Below are positions 1 through 9,378 of a stretch of 64,000 nucleotides of DNA, piece after piece. The stretch is from contig NZ_CANKUD010000006.1 of assembly GCF_947486615.1 (NCBI RefSeq), positions 124,001 to 188,000 on the forward strand, read 5' to 3'. The translations under genes and the position numbers were made by a program. Source of the DNA: an uncultured Modestobacter sp. GTDB lineage: Bacteria > Actinomycetota > Actinomycetes > Mycobacteriales > Geodermatophilaceae. Position 1 is the stretch's first letter; each line of letters begins with the position of its first letter. The notes under the pieces are model-generated. The model was not told the DNA's origin, did no database searches, and saw only the letters and a program-made list of their open reading frames with translations.

Positions 1-451
1 GCGCGGGCGTGGAGGGGCCCGGGGGAGAGGGTGACCGCCTCACCGGCCGGGGATGGGTCGGACGGGGAGGAGTGCGCGGCGCCGGCGACGGCGAGGGACC
101 GCGGTCAGGCTGTGCTCCCCGGCGGCCCTGAGCCAGTGAGGTCCCCACGGCCGCTCTCGAGCTGCGCTGCACGGGGCCTCGGTGCGAGCGGGTGTGCGAC
201 GTCTTCCCAACGGCCGGCCGTTGCACGGTGGTCATCGGCCCGACGGCTGCCCTGATGGTCTGCGGCGCGGTGGTTGCCGGGGTGGCCGGGAGAGGTGCGC
301 CGCAGGCGTCGTCTCATGCCGGTCAGCCGGTCAGCCGGTCAGCGGGACTCTGCAGGGATCCAGGCACCGAGCTGGCGGCCCGGCAACGAGCAGGGCCCCG
401 GCGGACGATGCCGCCGGGGCCCCTGCTCGTGTGGTGCTGGGTGGTGCTGGG
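1..451. other. Non-coding stretch, no gene supported
   Basis: No open frame here has family-like content; the reading frames present are compositional by-products of the GC-rich sequence. The stretch holds a short direct repeat (CGGTCAGC units near 320-345) and, next to qcrB, a strong hairpin listed separately. A partial gene extending off the left edge cannot be excluded. Confidence 0.5.
390..426 (-). terminator. Hairpin terminator after qcrB
   Basis: Inverted repeat with arms GCAGGGCCCCGGCGG (390-404) and its complement at 411-426, with one bulged base and a 6-nt loop. It lies 26 nt past the qcrB stop. There is no U-tract, which is common in high-GC actinobacteria. It is inferred to end the ctaE-qcrCAB transcript. 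Confidence 0.7.
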
Positions 452-2137
452 TCAGTCGCGCGGCTCCTGCTGGGGCCGACCACCCTCGGACGGACGTCCG
501 CCTTCGCTGGGGCGGCCGGACCCGGTGAGTTCCCGGCTCGACTGCTCCGACTCCAGGCCGCGGGCCTCCAGCTCGGCCTGGCGCTGCACCGCAGCCGGCT
601 CCTCGATGGGGGAGAAGAAGCCCCTGATCGCCCGGCGAGCGCCGCCGACCTGGTTCATCTTCTTCGGCACCGAGGCACCGCCGTAGGCGAGCTGGCCATG
701 ACCGTGCTCGTCGACCGGACCCAGCGGCTGGTGGACCTCGATGAACTCACCGCTCGGCAGCCGGCGGATGACGCCGGTCTCGATGCCGTGCTCGAGCACC
801 TCGCGGTCGTGCCGCTCGAGACCCAGGCAGATCCGGTAGGTGATCCAGTAGGCGATCGGCGGAAGGACCAGGAAGCCGATCCGGCCGAACCAGGTCATCG
901 CGTTGAGGCTGATGTCGAACTTCTCGGCGATGACGTCGTTGCCGCCGGAGATCCAGAGCACCACGTAGGCGGTGATCGCCATCATGCCCAGCGAGGTGCG
1001 GACCGGGACGTCGCGGGGGCGCTGGAGCAGGTGGTGGCTGGCCGTGTCACCGGTCAGCTTGCGCTCGATGATCGGGTAGAGCGCGAGCAGGGTGAACATG
1101 ATGCCCGGGATGCCGAGGGCGCCCCAGAGGACCGGCGGGATGTGGTAGCCCCACAGCACGATCTCCCACGGCGGGAAGATCCGGGAACCACCGTCGACGA
1201 AGCCGATGTACCAGTCGGGCTGGGAGCCGGCCGACACCTGCGCCGGGTTGTAGGGCCCGAACAGCCAGAACGGGTTGATCTGCACCAGACCACCGAGTGC
1301 GGCACAGAGACCGAAGACGATGAAGAACAGTGCGGTCGCCTTGCCGGCGAACGTCGGGAAGAGCCGGTGGCCGACCACGTTGTGCTCGGTCCGACCAGCA
1401 CCCGGGAACTGCGTGTGCTTCTGCTTCACCAGGATCAGCAGGTGCAGCGCGATCAGGGCCAGCAGGATGGCCGGGATGATCAGGACGTGCAGGATGTAGA
1501 GCCGGCCGATGATCAGCTCGCCGGGGAAGTCCCCACCGAAGACGGTGAAGTAGACCCACGTCCCGATCACCGGGATGGAGAGGAACACCGCCGAGAAGAT
1601 CCGGAGGCCGGTGCCCGACAACAGGTCGTCGGGGAGGGTGTAACCGGCGAAGCCCTCGAGCATGGCCAGCACCAGCAGTGCGACACCGATGAACCAGTTG
1701 GTCTCACGGGGCCGGCGGAAGGCGCCGGTGAAGAAGATGCGGAGCAGGTGGACGCAGATCGCGGCCACGAACAGCAGCGCCGCCCAGTGGTGCATCTGGC
1801 GGATCAGCAGGCCACCGCGGACGTCGAAGGAGATGTCCAGCGAGGACTCGAAGGCCGCCGACATCTCGATGCCGCGCATCGCTGCGTAGGAGCCCTCGTA
1901 CGTGACCTCGGTCATCGTCGCGTCGTAGAAGAACGTCAGGTACGTCCCGGACAGCAGCAGGACGACGAACGCGTACAGCGCGATCTCGCCGAGCAGGAAG
2001 GACCAGTGGTCGGGGAAGACCTTGTTCAGCGTGCGGCGGAGCGGCCCGGCGACGATCAAGCGATCGTCGACCTCCAGGGCCGCCTTGCCGACGAGCGTCG
2101 TGGGCTGGCCCGGCGCCGTCGTCGTGGTGGTCGCCAT
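452..2137 (-). CDS. qcrB: Cytochrome bc1 complex cytochrome b subunit
   Basis: Membrane cytochrome b of the menaquinol:cytochrome c oxidoreductase, which forms the bcc-aa3 supercomplex in actinobacteria. The 561-residue protein has the multi-helix cytochrome b fold. Candidate bis-histidine haem ligands lie at H116/H117 and H130 in one pair of helices and at H217 and H232 in another. The Qo-site motif appears as PDWY (residues 307-310), the actinobacterial form of PEWY. The long hydrophilic C-terminal tail is typical of actinobacterial QcrB. The ATG overlaps the qcrA stop by one base (TGATG), so translation is coupled. It is the last gene of the ctaE-qcrC-qcrA-qcrB operon and a strong hairpin follows. 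Confidence 0.97.
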   Translation of the reverse strand: MATTTTTAPGQPTTLVGKAALEVDDRLIVAGPLRRTLNKVFPDHWSFLLGEIALYAFVVLLLSGTYLTFFYDATMTEVTYEGSYAAMRGIEMSAAFESSLDISFDVRGGLLIRQMHHWAALLFVAAICVHLLRIFFTGAFRRPRETNWFIGVALLVLAMLEGFAGYTLPDDLLSGTGLRIFSAVFLSIPVIGTWVYFTVFGGDFPGELIIGRLYILHVLIIPAILLALIALHLLILVKQKHTQFPGAGRTEHNVVGHRLFPTFAGKATALFFIVFGLCAALGGLVQINPFWLFGPYNPAQVSAGSQPDWYIGFVDGGSRIFPPWEIVLWGYHIPPVLWGALGIPGIMFTLLALYPIIERKLTGDTASHHLLQRPRDVPVRTSLGMMAITAYVVLWISGGNDVIAEKFDISLNAMTWFGRIGFLVLPPIAYWITYRICLGLERHDREVLEHGIETGVIRRLPSGEFIEVHQPLGPVDEHGHGQLAYGGASVPKKMNQVGGARRAIRGFFSPIEEPAAVQRQAELEARGLESEQSSRELTGSGRPSEGGRPSEGGRPQQEPRD

Positions 2138-3252
2138 CAGTCGAGTCTCCCAATGTTCCAGAACGAGGGTCCGACGGGCTCGGGGAAGTCGCCGCGTGCC
2201 CTGAAGTATCCCTCGTCATCGACGGTGATGGGGAGCTGCGGCAGAGAGCGGGTCGCGGGGCCGAAGACCGGCTTCGCGCCCTGTGTGACGTCGAACTGCG
2301 ACTGGTGGCACGGGCACAGGATCCGGCTGGTCTCCTGCTCGTACAGCGATACCGGGCAGCCGGCGTGGGTGCAGATCTTGGAGTAGGCGATGTAGTCGCC
2401 GTAGCCGAAGTCCTCGCGGCCCTCGGCGGGCACCAGGGTGTCCATCTGGTCCGGACGCAGGCGGATCAGCATGACGGCCGCATCAGCTGCCCGGTTGCCG
2501 CCCTCGACGGCCGGGAACACCGTCTCCAGCGAGCCGACCTGCTGGTCGCCGGGGCGGATGGGGGTGCCGTCCTCCCGGAGGAGGCGGACGCCCTCGGCCC
2601 ACGGGGTGGTGGCCAGCAGGTTGCCGGTGTTCGGGTTCTTGATGAGGCCGCCGAGCGGGGCGATCAGCATGGCGCCGAAGGCCGCACCCATCACGCCGAT
2701 GGTGCCCAGCAGCACCTTGCGGCGGGGGAGGCCCGAGTTCTCCAGGCTGCTCATCAGCGTCGCGCCGGTGGTGACCCGGTCGAAGTGCGAGCCGTCGTGC
2801 TTGTCCTGGACCGCGGTCTCGTGCGGCAGCAGCTTCTTGACGTAGAGCACCAGGCCGACACCGATGCAGATCAGCGATGCGCCCATCGTGGCGCCCAGGA
2901 GCGGGGTGTAGATGGCACTCCAGGTGCTGCCGCCGATCTCCCACTCCCAGCTGGGGAGGAACCAGCCGGAGCCGGCGTAGATCACCAGGAAGGCGACCGC
3001 GAACAGGGCGGCCAGCGCGAACCACAGGGTGACCTGCCGGGTGTTCTTCTTCTCCAGCGGCGAGCCGGGCGGGGCGGCGGGTTCGACGTGCAGGACCTCG
3101 ACCCCGTCGTAGCGGGCGCCCAGCCGGTCCAGCTCGGTGCGGTCCATCGCCGCCAGCTGCTGGGGCGAGTGCTCCGCGTCGGGGCCGCTGTGGTGCGGTC
3201 CGGACGTGTTGTCCCCGCCGGCCGAGCCAGGACCGTGCTCGGTGGTGGTCAC
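2137..3252 (-). CDS. qcrA: Cytochrome bc1 complex Rieske iron-sulfur subunit
   Basis: Rieske [2Fe-2S] protein that passes electrons from menaquinol to the dihaem QcrC. The GTG start at 3252 is preceded by a GAGGAG ribosome site and gives 371 residues; a longer upstream frame would run into qcrC. Three N-terminal membrane segments (about 74-93, 112-138 and 182-201) are the actinobacterial arrangement, not the single anchor of proteobacteria. The cluster-binding motifs are CTHAGC (C294, H296, C299) and CPCHQS (C313, C315, H316); C299-C315 is the expected disulfide. It lies 70 nt downstream of qcrC and overlaps qcrB by one base. Confidence 0.97.
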   Translation of the reverse strand: MTTTEHGPGSAGGDNTSGPHHSGPDAEHSPQQLAAMDRTELDRLGARYDGVEVLHVEPAAPPGSPLEKKNTRQVTLWFALAALFAVAFLVIYAGSGWFLPSWEWEIGGSTWSAIYTPLLGATMGASLICIGVGLVLYVKKLLPHETAVQDKHDGSHFDRVTTGATLMSSLENSGLPRRKVLLGTIGVMGAAFGAMLIAPLGGLIKNPNTGNLLATTPWAEGVRLLREDGTPIRPGDQQVGSLETVFPAVEGGNRAADAAVMLIRLRPDQMDTLVPAEGREDFGYGDYIAYSKICTHAGCPVSLYEQETSRILCPCHQSQFDVTQGAKPVFGPATRSLPQLPITVDDEGYFRARGDFPEPVGPSFWNIGRLD

Positions 3253-3322
3253 GCGGTCTCCTCGGAGGCGTTCATCGCCCGTGCGTGACGGGCGGGCTTG
3301 AGCGGGTGGTGCGGGAACTGGC

Positions 3323-4207
3323 TCACGGGGCCTTCGTCCCCATCCAGAAGATCCCGAAGAGCAGGGCGCCGACACCCACGGTCCACATGACCAGGCCCTC
3401 GGCGACCGGGCCGACCCGGCCGATCCCGGCGCCGCCGGGGTCGGCAGCGGCCTTGATCGTCTGCACGTAGTTGATGATCGAGCGCTTCTCGTCCGGCGTC
3501 AGCTGGTTGTCCCCGAAGACCGGCATGTTCTCCGGGCCGGACAGCATGGCGGCGTAGATCGTCAGGTCGTTGGCGTCGAGCAGCGAGGGGGCCCGCTTGC
3601 CGGAGGAGAGCGCCCCGCCCATGCCGGTGAAGTTGTGGCACTGGGCGCAGTTGAGCCGGAAGAGCTCCCCGCCCTCGGCCAGGTCGCCGTCCCGCAGGTC
3701 GCCGGAGGGCAGCGTGGGGCCGCCACCGTTCGCCTGGATGTAGGCCATCAGCTGATCGATCTCCTCCTCGGAGAAGATCGGGGGGCGCTCGGGGGCCTGG
3801 GCCTCCTGGCGGACCAGCGGCATGCGCCCGGTGTGCACCTGGAAGTAGACGGCGGCCTCGCCGACCCCGATCAGGGACGGGCCGCGGTCCTGGACGCCCT
3901 GCAGGTTGGACCCGTGGCAGGTGATGCAGCTGCGGGTGTACAGCTCGCGGCCGGCCTCGACGGCGTTGGACGGGTTGCCGGTCGAGTCGTCTGCGGCGCT
4001 GGCCCCCGGGGCCAGGGCGGAGTAGCCCACCCCGGTCAGCACCAGCGCGGCCAGCAGGCCGGCGATGTTGGCCAGGCGGCGGCGCTGCTTGCTCCGGCGA
4101 CGGTCGCGTGCCGCGGCAGCCGGTGAGCCGGCGGCCGGACGGCGACGGCGCAGGCCGCTGCGCCCGCCCTCGAGGGGGGCTTCGGAGGAGGCGTTCGTGG
4201 TGGACAC
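3323..4207 (-). CDS. qcrC: Cytochrome bc1 complex dihaem cytochrome c subunit
   Basis: Dihaem cytochrome c that hands electrons directly to the aa3 oxidase in actinobacteria, replacing a soluble cytochrome c. Two haem c attachment motifs are visible: CITCH (94-98) and CAQCH (187-191). A basic N-terminus of about 45 residues leads into an anchor helix (about 47-66), and a second helix lies near the C-terminus (about 268-287). The GTG start at 4207 was chosen because it lies 8 nt past the ctaE stop and opens [10 protein letters not shown]; 294 residues fits the family. It is the second gene of the operon. Confidence 0.96.
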   Translation of the reverse strand: MSTTNASSEAPLEGGRSGLRRRRPAAGSPAAAARDRRRSKQRRRLANIAGLLAALVLTGVGYSALAPGASAADDSTGNPSNAVEAGRELYTRSCITCHGSNLQGVQDRGPSLIGVGEAAVYFQVHTGRMPLVRQEAQAPERPPIFSEEEIDQLMAYIQANGGGPTLPSGDLRDGDLAEGGELFRLNCAQCHNFTGMGGALSSGKRAPSLLDANDLTIYAAMLSGPENMPVFGDNQLTPDEKRSIINYVQTIKAAADPGGAGIGRVGPVAEGLVMWTVGVGALLFGIFWMGTKAP

Positions 4208-4215
4208 CCGGTTCC

Positions 4216-4830
4216 CTACTTGATCAGGTAGATCGTGACGAAGAGACCGACCCACACGACGTCGACGAAGTGCCAGTAGTAGGACACCACGATGGCCGAG
4301 GTCGCCTGGGCAGGCGTGAAACGGCCCATGGTGGACCGGATGAGCACGAAGAGGAAGGCGACCAGGCCGCCGATCACGTGCAGGGCGTGGAAGCCGGTGG
4401 TCAGGTAGAACACCGACCCGTAGGCCGACGACGAGATGGTCGTGCCGTGGTCGACCACCAGGGTGCGGTACTCGAAGCCCTGGCCCAGCACGAAGACCAG
4501 GCCCATCGCGAAGGTGATGGTGAACCAGCGGCGGAGGCCGTAGACGTTGCCGATCTCGGCGGCGAACACGCCGTACTGGCAGGTCACCGAGGAGGCGACC
4601 AGGATGAGCGTGAAGAACAGCGCGTACGGCACGTTCAGCTCGGTCGGCTCCGGCGGCCAGCCGTCCTCGGCTCGGGCTCGCGCGGTGAAGTACATGGCGA
4701 ACAGGCCGGCGAAGAACATCAGCTCACTGGCGAGCCAGACGATCGTGCCGACGCTGACCATGTTCGGTCGGGTCAGGGAGTGCACCCGCGAGGTGTCGAA
4801 GGTGCTGCTCGCCACGGGGGCCGTTGTCAC
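4216..4830 (-). CDS. ctaE: Cytochrome c oxidase subunit III
   Basis: Subunit III of the aa3-type haem-copper oxidase, an integral membrane protein that stabilises the catalytic subunit. The GTG start at 4830 ([11 protein letters not shown]) gives 204 residues, the usual actinobacterial size, with five hydrophobic helices. Characteristic stretches include the first helix [13 protein letters not shown] and the C-terminal [14 protein letters not shown]. It is the first gene of the ctaE-qcrC-qcrA-qcrB operon; subunits I and II are not in the window, as is normal since actinobacteria place ctaD and ctaC elsewhere. It is divergent from the receiver-like gene at 4977. Confidence 0.96.
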   Translation of the reverse strand: MTTAPVASSTFDTSRVHSLTRPNMVSVGTIVWLASELMFFAGLFAMYFTARARAEDGWPPEPTELNVPYALFFTLILVASSVTCQYGVFAAEIGNVYGLRRWFTITFAMGLVFVLGQGFEYRTLVVDHGTTISSSAYGSVFYLTTGFHALHVIGGLVAFLFVLIRSTMGRFTPAQATSAIVVSYYWHFVDVVWVGLFVTIYLIK

Positions 4831-4963
4831 CGGCTCATCATGGCATCGGTACAGGCGTCCCACGACGTGGGGTGGGACGGCGTGGCGCGTGTCGAGGCCG
4901 CTGTGCGCGAGTGCGCTGGACAGGCCCGTGCGGCGCACTGCCCGGGCGGTCGGGTGGGGGCAC

Positions 4964-4969
4964 TAGGCT
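4964..4969 (+). promoter_or_regulatory. -10 element TAGGCT, leaderless start at 4977
   Basis: TAGGCT ends 7 nt before the GTG of the receiver-like gene, placing the predicted transcription start on or next to the start codon. Confidence 0.6.
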
Positions 4970-4976
4970 CGCGCAG

Positions 4977-5399
4977 GTGAGCGTCGACGCCGCACCGGCC
5001 ACCGTGCTGGTCTTCAGCCCGCGGGCCGAGGTCCGCGCCGCCGTCCAGACCGCGCTGGGCCGTTCGCCGGCCCCGGACGTGAGTCCGGTCACCTACGTGG
5101 AGTGCGCCACGGCCGACGAGGTCGTCGCGGCCGTCGACGCCGGTGGCATCGACCTCTGCGTGCTGGACGGCGAGGCCCAGCCGACCGGGGGGATGGGCAT
5201 CAGTCGCCAGCTCACCCACGAGGTCGCCGACTGTCCCGCGTTGGTGGTGCTGATCGCGCGGCAGGCCGACAGGTGGCTGGCGCACTGGTCGATGGCCGAC
5301 GCCACCCTCGCCTACCCGATCGACCCGTTGGCCGCCACGGACGTGGTTGCCGGGCTGCTGCGCGAGCGCGACGCGCAGCGCCCCGCCGTCCGTCGCTGA
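4977..5399 (+). CDS. Receiver-like conserved actinobacterial protein
   Basis: A 140-residue protein resembling a response-regulator receiver fold: a beta-strand ATVLVFSP at the N-terminus, an acidic DLCVLDGE strand end about a third of the way along, and alternating hydrophobic strands and helices. The usual acidic pocket is incomplete at the N-terminus (SPRAE instead of a DD pair), so phosphorylation is doubtful. No output domain is present. The GTG start is set by the -10 element 7 nt upstream. It ends 3 nt before trpD, so the two form an operon. Its partner and role are unknown. Confidence 0.75.
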   Translation: MSVDAAPATVLVFSPRAEVRAAVQTALGRSPAPDVSPVTYVECATADEVVAAVDAGGIDLCVLDGEAQPTGGMGISRQLTHEVADCPALVVLIARQADRWLAHWSMADATLAYPIDPLAATDVVAGLLRERDAQRPAVRR

Positions 5400-5402
5400 T
5401 CG

Positions 5403-6461
5403 GTGGGCACCCAGGAGCCGACGTGGTCGGGTCTGCTCAACCGGCTCGTCCGGGGTGAGGACCTCGCCGCGGTGGACACCCGCTGGGCGATGCGCCAGGT
5501 GATGACCGGGGAGGCGACGCCTGCTCAGGTCGCCGGCTTCGTCGTGGCGCTGCGCGCCAAGGGCGAGTCGCCCGAGGAGGTCACCGGCCTGGCCGGGACG
5601 ATGCTGGACCAGGCCACCCCGGTCGTGCTGCCGGTCGACTGCGTGGACATCGTCGGCACCGGCGGCGACGGCGCCCAGACGGTGAACATCTCGACCATGG
5701 CGTCGATCGTGACCGCCGCGGCGGGCGCGCCGGTGGCCAAGCACGGCAACCGGGCAGCGTCCTCGGCCTCGGGCACCGCCGACGTCCTGGAGGAGCTGGG
5801 CGTGGTCATCGACCTGCCGGCTGCCGCCGTGACGCGGTGCGTCCGGGACGCCGGGATCGGGTTCTTCTTCGCGCCGGTGTTCCACCCCGGCATGCGACAC
5901 GCCGCTGCCCCCCGGCGGGAGCTGGGGATCGGGACCGTCTTCAACTTCCTGGGGCCGTTGACCAACCCGGCCCGGCCGGTGGCCGCTGCGATCGGCTGCG
6001 CGGACACCCGGATGGCGCCGGTGCTGGCCCAGGTGCTCGCCGACCGGGGCACCCGGGCACTGGTGTTCCGCGGCGACGACGGGCTGGACGAGCTCACCAC
6101 CACGACCACCTCGGCGGTGTGGGTGGTCCGGGACGGCGAGGTGGTGGCCGAGCGGCTGGACCCGACGGCGCTCGGCGTGCCGGTCGCCGAGCCGGGCGCG
6201 CTCCGGGGCGGCGGCCCGGCGGTGAACGCCGAGGTGGTCCGCCGTCTGGTGGCGGGGGAGCGCGGCGCGGTGCGGGACGCGGTGCTGCTGAACGCGGCCG
6301 CGGCGCTGGCGGCCTTCGACGAGCGCGGCGCACGGCTGCACGACGCCCTGGAGGCCGGTCTGCAGCGCGCGGCGGCAGCGGTGGACGACGGCCGCGCCGC
6401 GGCGAAGCTCGACGAGTGGGTCCGGGTCAGTCGCGCGGCACGGGACGGCGTCGACGCCTGA
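5403..6461 (+). CDS. trpD: Anthranilate phosphoribosyltransferase
   Basis: Transfers phosphoribose from PRPP to anthranilate, the second dedicated step of tryptophan synthesis. The 352-residue length is standard. The PRPP-binding glycine loop GTGGDG is at 85-90, followed by the NIST segment (95-98) and [12 protein letters not shown] (113-124), the anthranilate/PRPP site signature. The GTG start lies 3 nt after the receiver-like gene and carries no promoter of its own, so the gene is likely co-transcribed. The other trp genes are elsewhere, while the qcr-trpD neighbourhood is a long-conserved actinobacterial arrangement. Confidence 0.97.
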   Translation: MGTQEPTWSGLLNRLVRGEDLAAVDTRWAMRQVMTGEATPAQVAGFVVALRAKGESPEEVTGLAGTMLDQATPVVLPVDCVDIVGTGGDGAQTVNISTMASIVTAAAGAPVAKHGNRAASSASGTADVLEELGVVIDLPAAAVTRCVRDAGIGFFFAPVFHPGMRHAAAPRRELGIGTVFNFLGPLTNPARPVAAAIGCADTRMAPVLAQVLADRGTRALVFRGDDGLDELTTTTTSAVWVVRDGEVVAERLDPTALGVPVAEPGALRGGGPAVNAEVVRRLVAGERGAVRDAVLLNAAAALAAFDERGARLHDALEAGLQRAAAAVDDGRAAAKLDEWVRVSRAARDGVDA

Positions 6462-6509
6462 CGGTCGGCGGGTCCCCGGCGGGTGAGAACGCCGGACGGT
6501 CTCGCCCCC

Positions 6510-6534
6510 GCTGCCCCGTGCGCACCGGGGCAGC
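6510..6534. terminator. Bidirectional hairpin terminator between trpD and the Lrp-type gene
   Basis: Arms GCTGCCCCG (6510-6518) and CGGGGCAGC (6526-6534) form a perfect 9-bp stem with a 7-nt loop between two convergent genes. Confidence 0.75.
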
Positions 6535-6602
6535 GGCCGGTCGGCCCTGGTCGGGGCGCCTGGTCAGCGCTCGGCCGGGGCCTGGATCCCTGTCCCGGGG
6601 GT

Positions 6603-6890
6603 TCAGTCGGCCTGTTCGAAGCCGATCGAGAACGCCGCTTCGAGGTCGTGCCGGGAGTAGGCGCGGAAGGCGATGTGCGTGGCGGTGTCGACCACGCCGG
6701 GCACCTTGTTGATCCGGCCGGCGATCACCTGCGCGATCTCCTCGAACTCGTGCACCCGGACGAGCGCCACCAGGTCGACGTCGCCGGCCACGGAGTACAC
6801 CTCGCTGACGCCCGGGAGCGCGGCGACGGCCTCGGCGACCTCGCCGATGGAGTCGGTGGCGGCATCGATCATCACGATGGCGGTGATCAC
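6603..6890 (-). CDS. Stand-alone Lrp/AsnC ligand-binding (RAM) domain protein
   Basis: A 95-residue protein made only of the effector-binding, oligomerising RAM domain of Lrp/AsnC regulators, with no helix-turn-helix. It opens VITAIVMIDAATDSIGEVA and contains the VYSVAGDVDLVALVRV strand pair typical of the fold. Such proteins bind small molecules, often amino acids, as multimers and cannot bind DNA by the usual route. The GTG overlaps the stop of the upstream nuclease gene by 4 nt (GTGA), so the two are translationally coupled. The link between a ligand-sensing domain and this nuclease is unexplained. Confidence 0.85.
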   Translation of the reverse strand: MITAIVMIDAATDSIGEVAEAVAALPGVSEVYSVAGDVDLVALVRVHEFEEIAQVIAGRINKVPGVVDTATHIAFRAYSRHDLEAAFSIGFEQAD

Positions 6891-8833
6891 GTCGGGGATG
6901 CTAGCCCGCCGGCGACCCGGCTGCGCCGTCCCCGCCGCGAGGTGGGGCGTGCGGCCGGGTCGGGGGCACCGGGCACGAACCGGTCGGGCTGGGCGCGGGT
7001 GCTCAGCGACCGGTGGTCGGCGAACGGGTCCAGTTCTGCCCGGCCGGCCTCCACCCGGGCGAGGAAGTCCCGGTAGTGCCCGGTGCCCGGGGTGCGGCTG
7101 GCGAGCGTGCCGGTGACGTCGACCAGCCGGGTGCCGGGCTTCTCCATCCAACGCAGCACCAGCTCGGTCTCGTCGACGCTGGCCGCCAGCTCGCCCTCCG
7201 GTCCGATCGTGGTCTCTGCGGTGGTCAGCAGGTCGGCCAGGTGGCCGCGCACCGAGCGGCCGCGTTCGGCGACGCCGGCGGCGACCAGGCGGCCGCGGCG
7301 GACGACCGACAGCTGCCAGCCACCGGACCCGTCGGGCCGGGCCAGCACCAGTTCCGGGACCGCGGCCAGCAGCTCCAGGCGCTGCCGGCGGTGCACCGCG
7401 CGGAGCAGGACGGCCACCCGGTCCCGGAGCACGGCGGCGTCCTCGTAGCGGCCCTCCCCGGCCAGCCGCTCGACCCGGGCGAGCAGCGGTGCGACCAGGC
7501 CATGGGGGTCGGAGTCGACCGCGGCGGCGAACACCGACGCCACCGAGGCGTACTCCTCCCGGCTCTGCTGTCCGGTGCACGGCGCGCCGCACCGGCCCAT
7601 CCCGGCGAGGGCGCACGCGGTGCCCAGCACGGTGAGCGAGAGCCGGGACGTGCACTGCCGCAGCGGCAGCGCCTCGTGCACCGCCGCGACCGCGGCGTCC
7701 GCGGCCCGGCGGTCGGGGAACGGCCCGAGGAAGACCCCGGCGCCGGGCCGCACGCGGCGCACCACCGACAGCCGGGGGAAGGGCTCGTCGGTCAGCCGGA
7801 CCCACAGTGCGCGTTCGGGGAAGCGGGACCGGCGGTTGTAGCGCGGCTTGTGCTCGGCGATCAGCCGCAGCTCGCGCACCGCGGCCTCCAGGTCGTGGGC
7901 GCACGGCAGCGCCTCGATCCGTTCGGCCAAGGTGATCATCTCGGTCATCCGGCTGCGCTGCTCGCCGGCGGAGAAGTAGCTGCGCACCCGGCTGCGCAGG
8001 TCGGTGGAGGTGCCCACGTACAGCGGTTCGTCGCCGGGGCCGCGGAAGACGTAGACCCCGGGGCCGGACGGCACGTGCTCGGCCAGGTGCCGCTTGCGCC
8101 GTCGCCGGGGATCGATCTGCCGGGTCAGCCCGGTCAGCTCCTCCAGCGACGTGATCCCGAGGGGGCCGAGCCGTTCGAAGAGGCCGTGCAGGACGTCGAC
8201 GGTCGCCCGGGCGTCGTCCAGGGCCCGGTGGCAGGGCTGGGTGGAGGTGGAGAAGTAGGGCGCGAGCGTGGCCAGCTTGCAGTTGGGCACCTCGTCGCGG
8301 GTCAGCAGCCGGCGGGCCAGGACGGCGGTGTCGACCGAGGCGAACGCCGGCCACGCCACCCCCGTCGACTCGCAGGCCGCCCTGAGGAACCCGAGGTCGA
8401 ACGGGGCGTTGTGGGCCACCAGCACGGTGCCCCGGGCGAACTCCAGGAACGCCGGCAGCACCCCGTCGATGCGGGGTGCGGCGGCCACCATGGTGGAGGT
8501 GATGCCGGTCAGCACGCTGATGTAGGGCGGGATCTCCCGGCCCGGGTCGACCAGGGTCTGGAACTCGCCGAGCACCTGACCGCCGCGCACCTTCACCGCA
8601 CCGATCTCGGTGATCGCGCTGTCCTTCGGGGAGCCCCCGGTGGTCTCCAGGTCGACCACCACGAAGGTGACGCCGGCCAGCGGGGTGCCCAGCTCCTCGA
8701 TCGCGGCCTGCTCGAACCGGGGCCGCTCGGACGCCGTGTGCCCCGGGGTGCTCAGCCGGTGCCACCCGGGCGGGGTGGTCGGCGGCCGCGGGGAGACGGT
8801 CGACGGGCGGGGCGGAACGGGTACGGACGGCAC
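6887..8833 (-). CDS. DEDDh 3'-5' exonuclease fused to UvrC-like GIY-YIG domain
   Basis: A 648-residue two-domain nuclease, the counterpart of M. tuberculosis Rv2191. Residues about 55-215 are a DnaQ-type DEDDh exonuclease with the first acidic pair D61/E63 in VVVDLETTGG. Residues about 250-330 are a GIY-YIG endonuclease domain (GPGVYVFRG ... PLYVGTSTDLRSRV) followed by a UvrC-like middle part with a cysteine-bearing segment. No UvrC C-terminal helix-hairpin-helix was recognised, so it is a Cho/UvrC relative and not UvrC itself. The GTG at 8833 is 7 nt from a TAGCGT element (leaderless). A role in DNA repair is inferred. Confidence 0.88.
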   Translation of the reverse strand: MPSVPVPPRPSTVSPRPPTTPPGWHRLSTPGHTASERPRFEQAAIEELGTPLAGVTFVVVDLETTGGSPKDSAITEIGAVKVRGGQVLGEFQTLVDPGREIPPYISVLTGITSTMVAAAPRIDGVLPAFLEFARGTVLVAHNAPFDLGFLRAACESTGVAWPAFASVDTAVLARRLLTRDEVPNCKLATLAPYFSTSTQPCHRALDDARATVDVLHGLFERLGPLGITSLEELTGLTRQIDPRRRRKRHLAEHVPSGPGVYVFRGPGDEPLYVGTSTDLRSRVRSYFSAGEQRSRMTEMITLAERIEALPCAHDLEAAVRELRLIAEHKPRYNRRSRFPERALWVRLTDEPFPRLSVVRRVRPGAGVFLGPFPDRRAADAAVAAVHEALPLRQCTSRLSLTVLGTACALAGMGRCGAPCTGQQSREEYASVASVFAAAVDSDPHGLVAPLLARVERLAGEGRYEDAAVLRDRVAVLLRAVHRRQRLELLAAVPELVLARPDGSGGWQLSVVRRGRLVAAGVAERGRSVRGHLADLLTTAETTIGPEGELAASVDETELVLRWMEKPGTRLVDVTGTLASRTPGTGHYRDFLARVEAGRAELDPFADHRSLSTRAQPDRFVPGAPDPAARPTSRRGRRSRVAGGLASPT

Positions 8834-8840
8834 GGGACGG

Positions 8841-8846
8841 ACGCTA
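8841..8846 (-). promoter_or_regulatory. -10 element TAGCGT, leaderless start at 8833
   Basis: TAGCGT on the minus strand with 7 nt to the GTG of the exonuclease/GIY-YIG gene. Confidence 0.6.
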
Positions 8847-8956
8847 GGTCGGGGGTCCGACAGTCCTCCGGAGGCCACGCCGGGCCGGTGGGTGACCCGG
8901 GTCCGGCCCGGGCGGCCGGGCGCGGGCGGTCGCGCAGAACTGTCGGTGGCCGCTCC

Positions 8957-8962
8957 TAGCGT
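8957..8962 (+). promoter_or_regulatory. -10 element TAGCGT for the gene at 9000
   Basis: TAGCGT on the plus strand, giving a leader of about 30 nt that contains the AAGGAG ribosome site before GTG 9000. It is divergent from the promoter at 8841. Confidence 0.55.
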
Positions 8963-8999
8963 CCGTGGCGTCCGGATCCGAGAGAGAAGGAGAGCCGCC

Positions 9000-9353
9000 G
9001 TGCTCATCGACTGCGACACCTGCACCGTCCGCGGTCAGGGCTGCGACGACTGCGTCGTGACCGTCCTGCTGGGTGCGCCACCGGGGTGGGGGAGCGAGCC
9101 CACCGTGGTCCCGCTCAGCCGGCGCCGTCCCGGCGTCCGCGCCGGCGAGCCGCTGGAGCCGGCCCGGGACGTGCCCGCGCGGGTGGACGCCGCTGCCGAC
9201 GTGGACAGCACCCCGCACGACGACGACGTCCGCCCGGTCGTGGAGCTGGACGAGGTCGAGCGGAAGGCGGTCCGGGCGTTGGCAGACTTCGGCCTCGTCC
9301 CGCCATTGCGCCATCAAGATGCGACGACCCGAGGCGACCGCCACGTGAGCTGA
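9000..9353 (+). CDS. Conserved actinobacterial protein with N-terminal CxxC pair
   Basis: A 117-residue protein. Its N-terminus carries two C-x-x-C motifs (C5/C8 and C15/C18, in the pattern CDTC ... CDDC), suggesting a small zinc ribbon or redox site, followed by a hydrophobic VVTVLL strand. The middle is proline- and arginine-rich and looks disordered; a conserved-looking helix, VELDEVERKAVRALADFGLV, lies near the C-terminus. A good AAGGAG ribosome site precedes GTG 9000. The gene sits between the UvrC-like nuclease and the NlpC/P60 hydrolase. Function not recognised. Confidence 0.75.
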   Translation: MLIDCDTCTVRGQGCDDCVVTVLLGAPPGWGSEPTVVPLSRRRPGVRAGEPLEPARDVPARVDAAADVDSTPHDDDVRPVVELDEVERKAVRALADFGLVPPLRHQDATTRGDRHVS

Positions 9354-9378
9354 CAAATCCCAGACCTGTGATTTGTCA
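9351..9378. promoter_or_regulatory. Inverted repeat over the stop of the CxxC gene
   Basis: Perfect 9-bp arms TGACAAATC (9351-9359) and GATTTGTCA (9370-9378) with a 10-nt spacer. The left arm starts at the stop codon itself. The AT-rich arms stand out from the surrounding sequence and fit either a terminator without a U-tract or a protein-binding operator for the NlpC/P60 leader. Confidence 0.5.

Noticed and set aside
182-2386. Long plus-strand open frame of 734 codons over qcrB
   Set aside because: It is antisense to qcrB, which has clear haem and Qo motifs. Its composition (Arg/Asp/Gly/Val) is typical of shadow frames in high-GC DNA.
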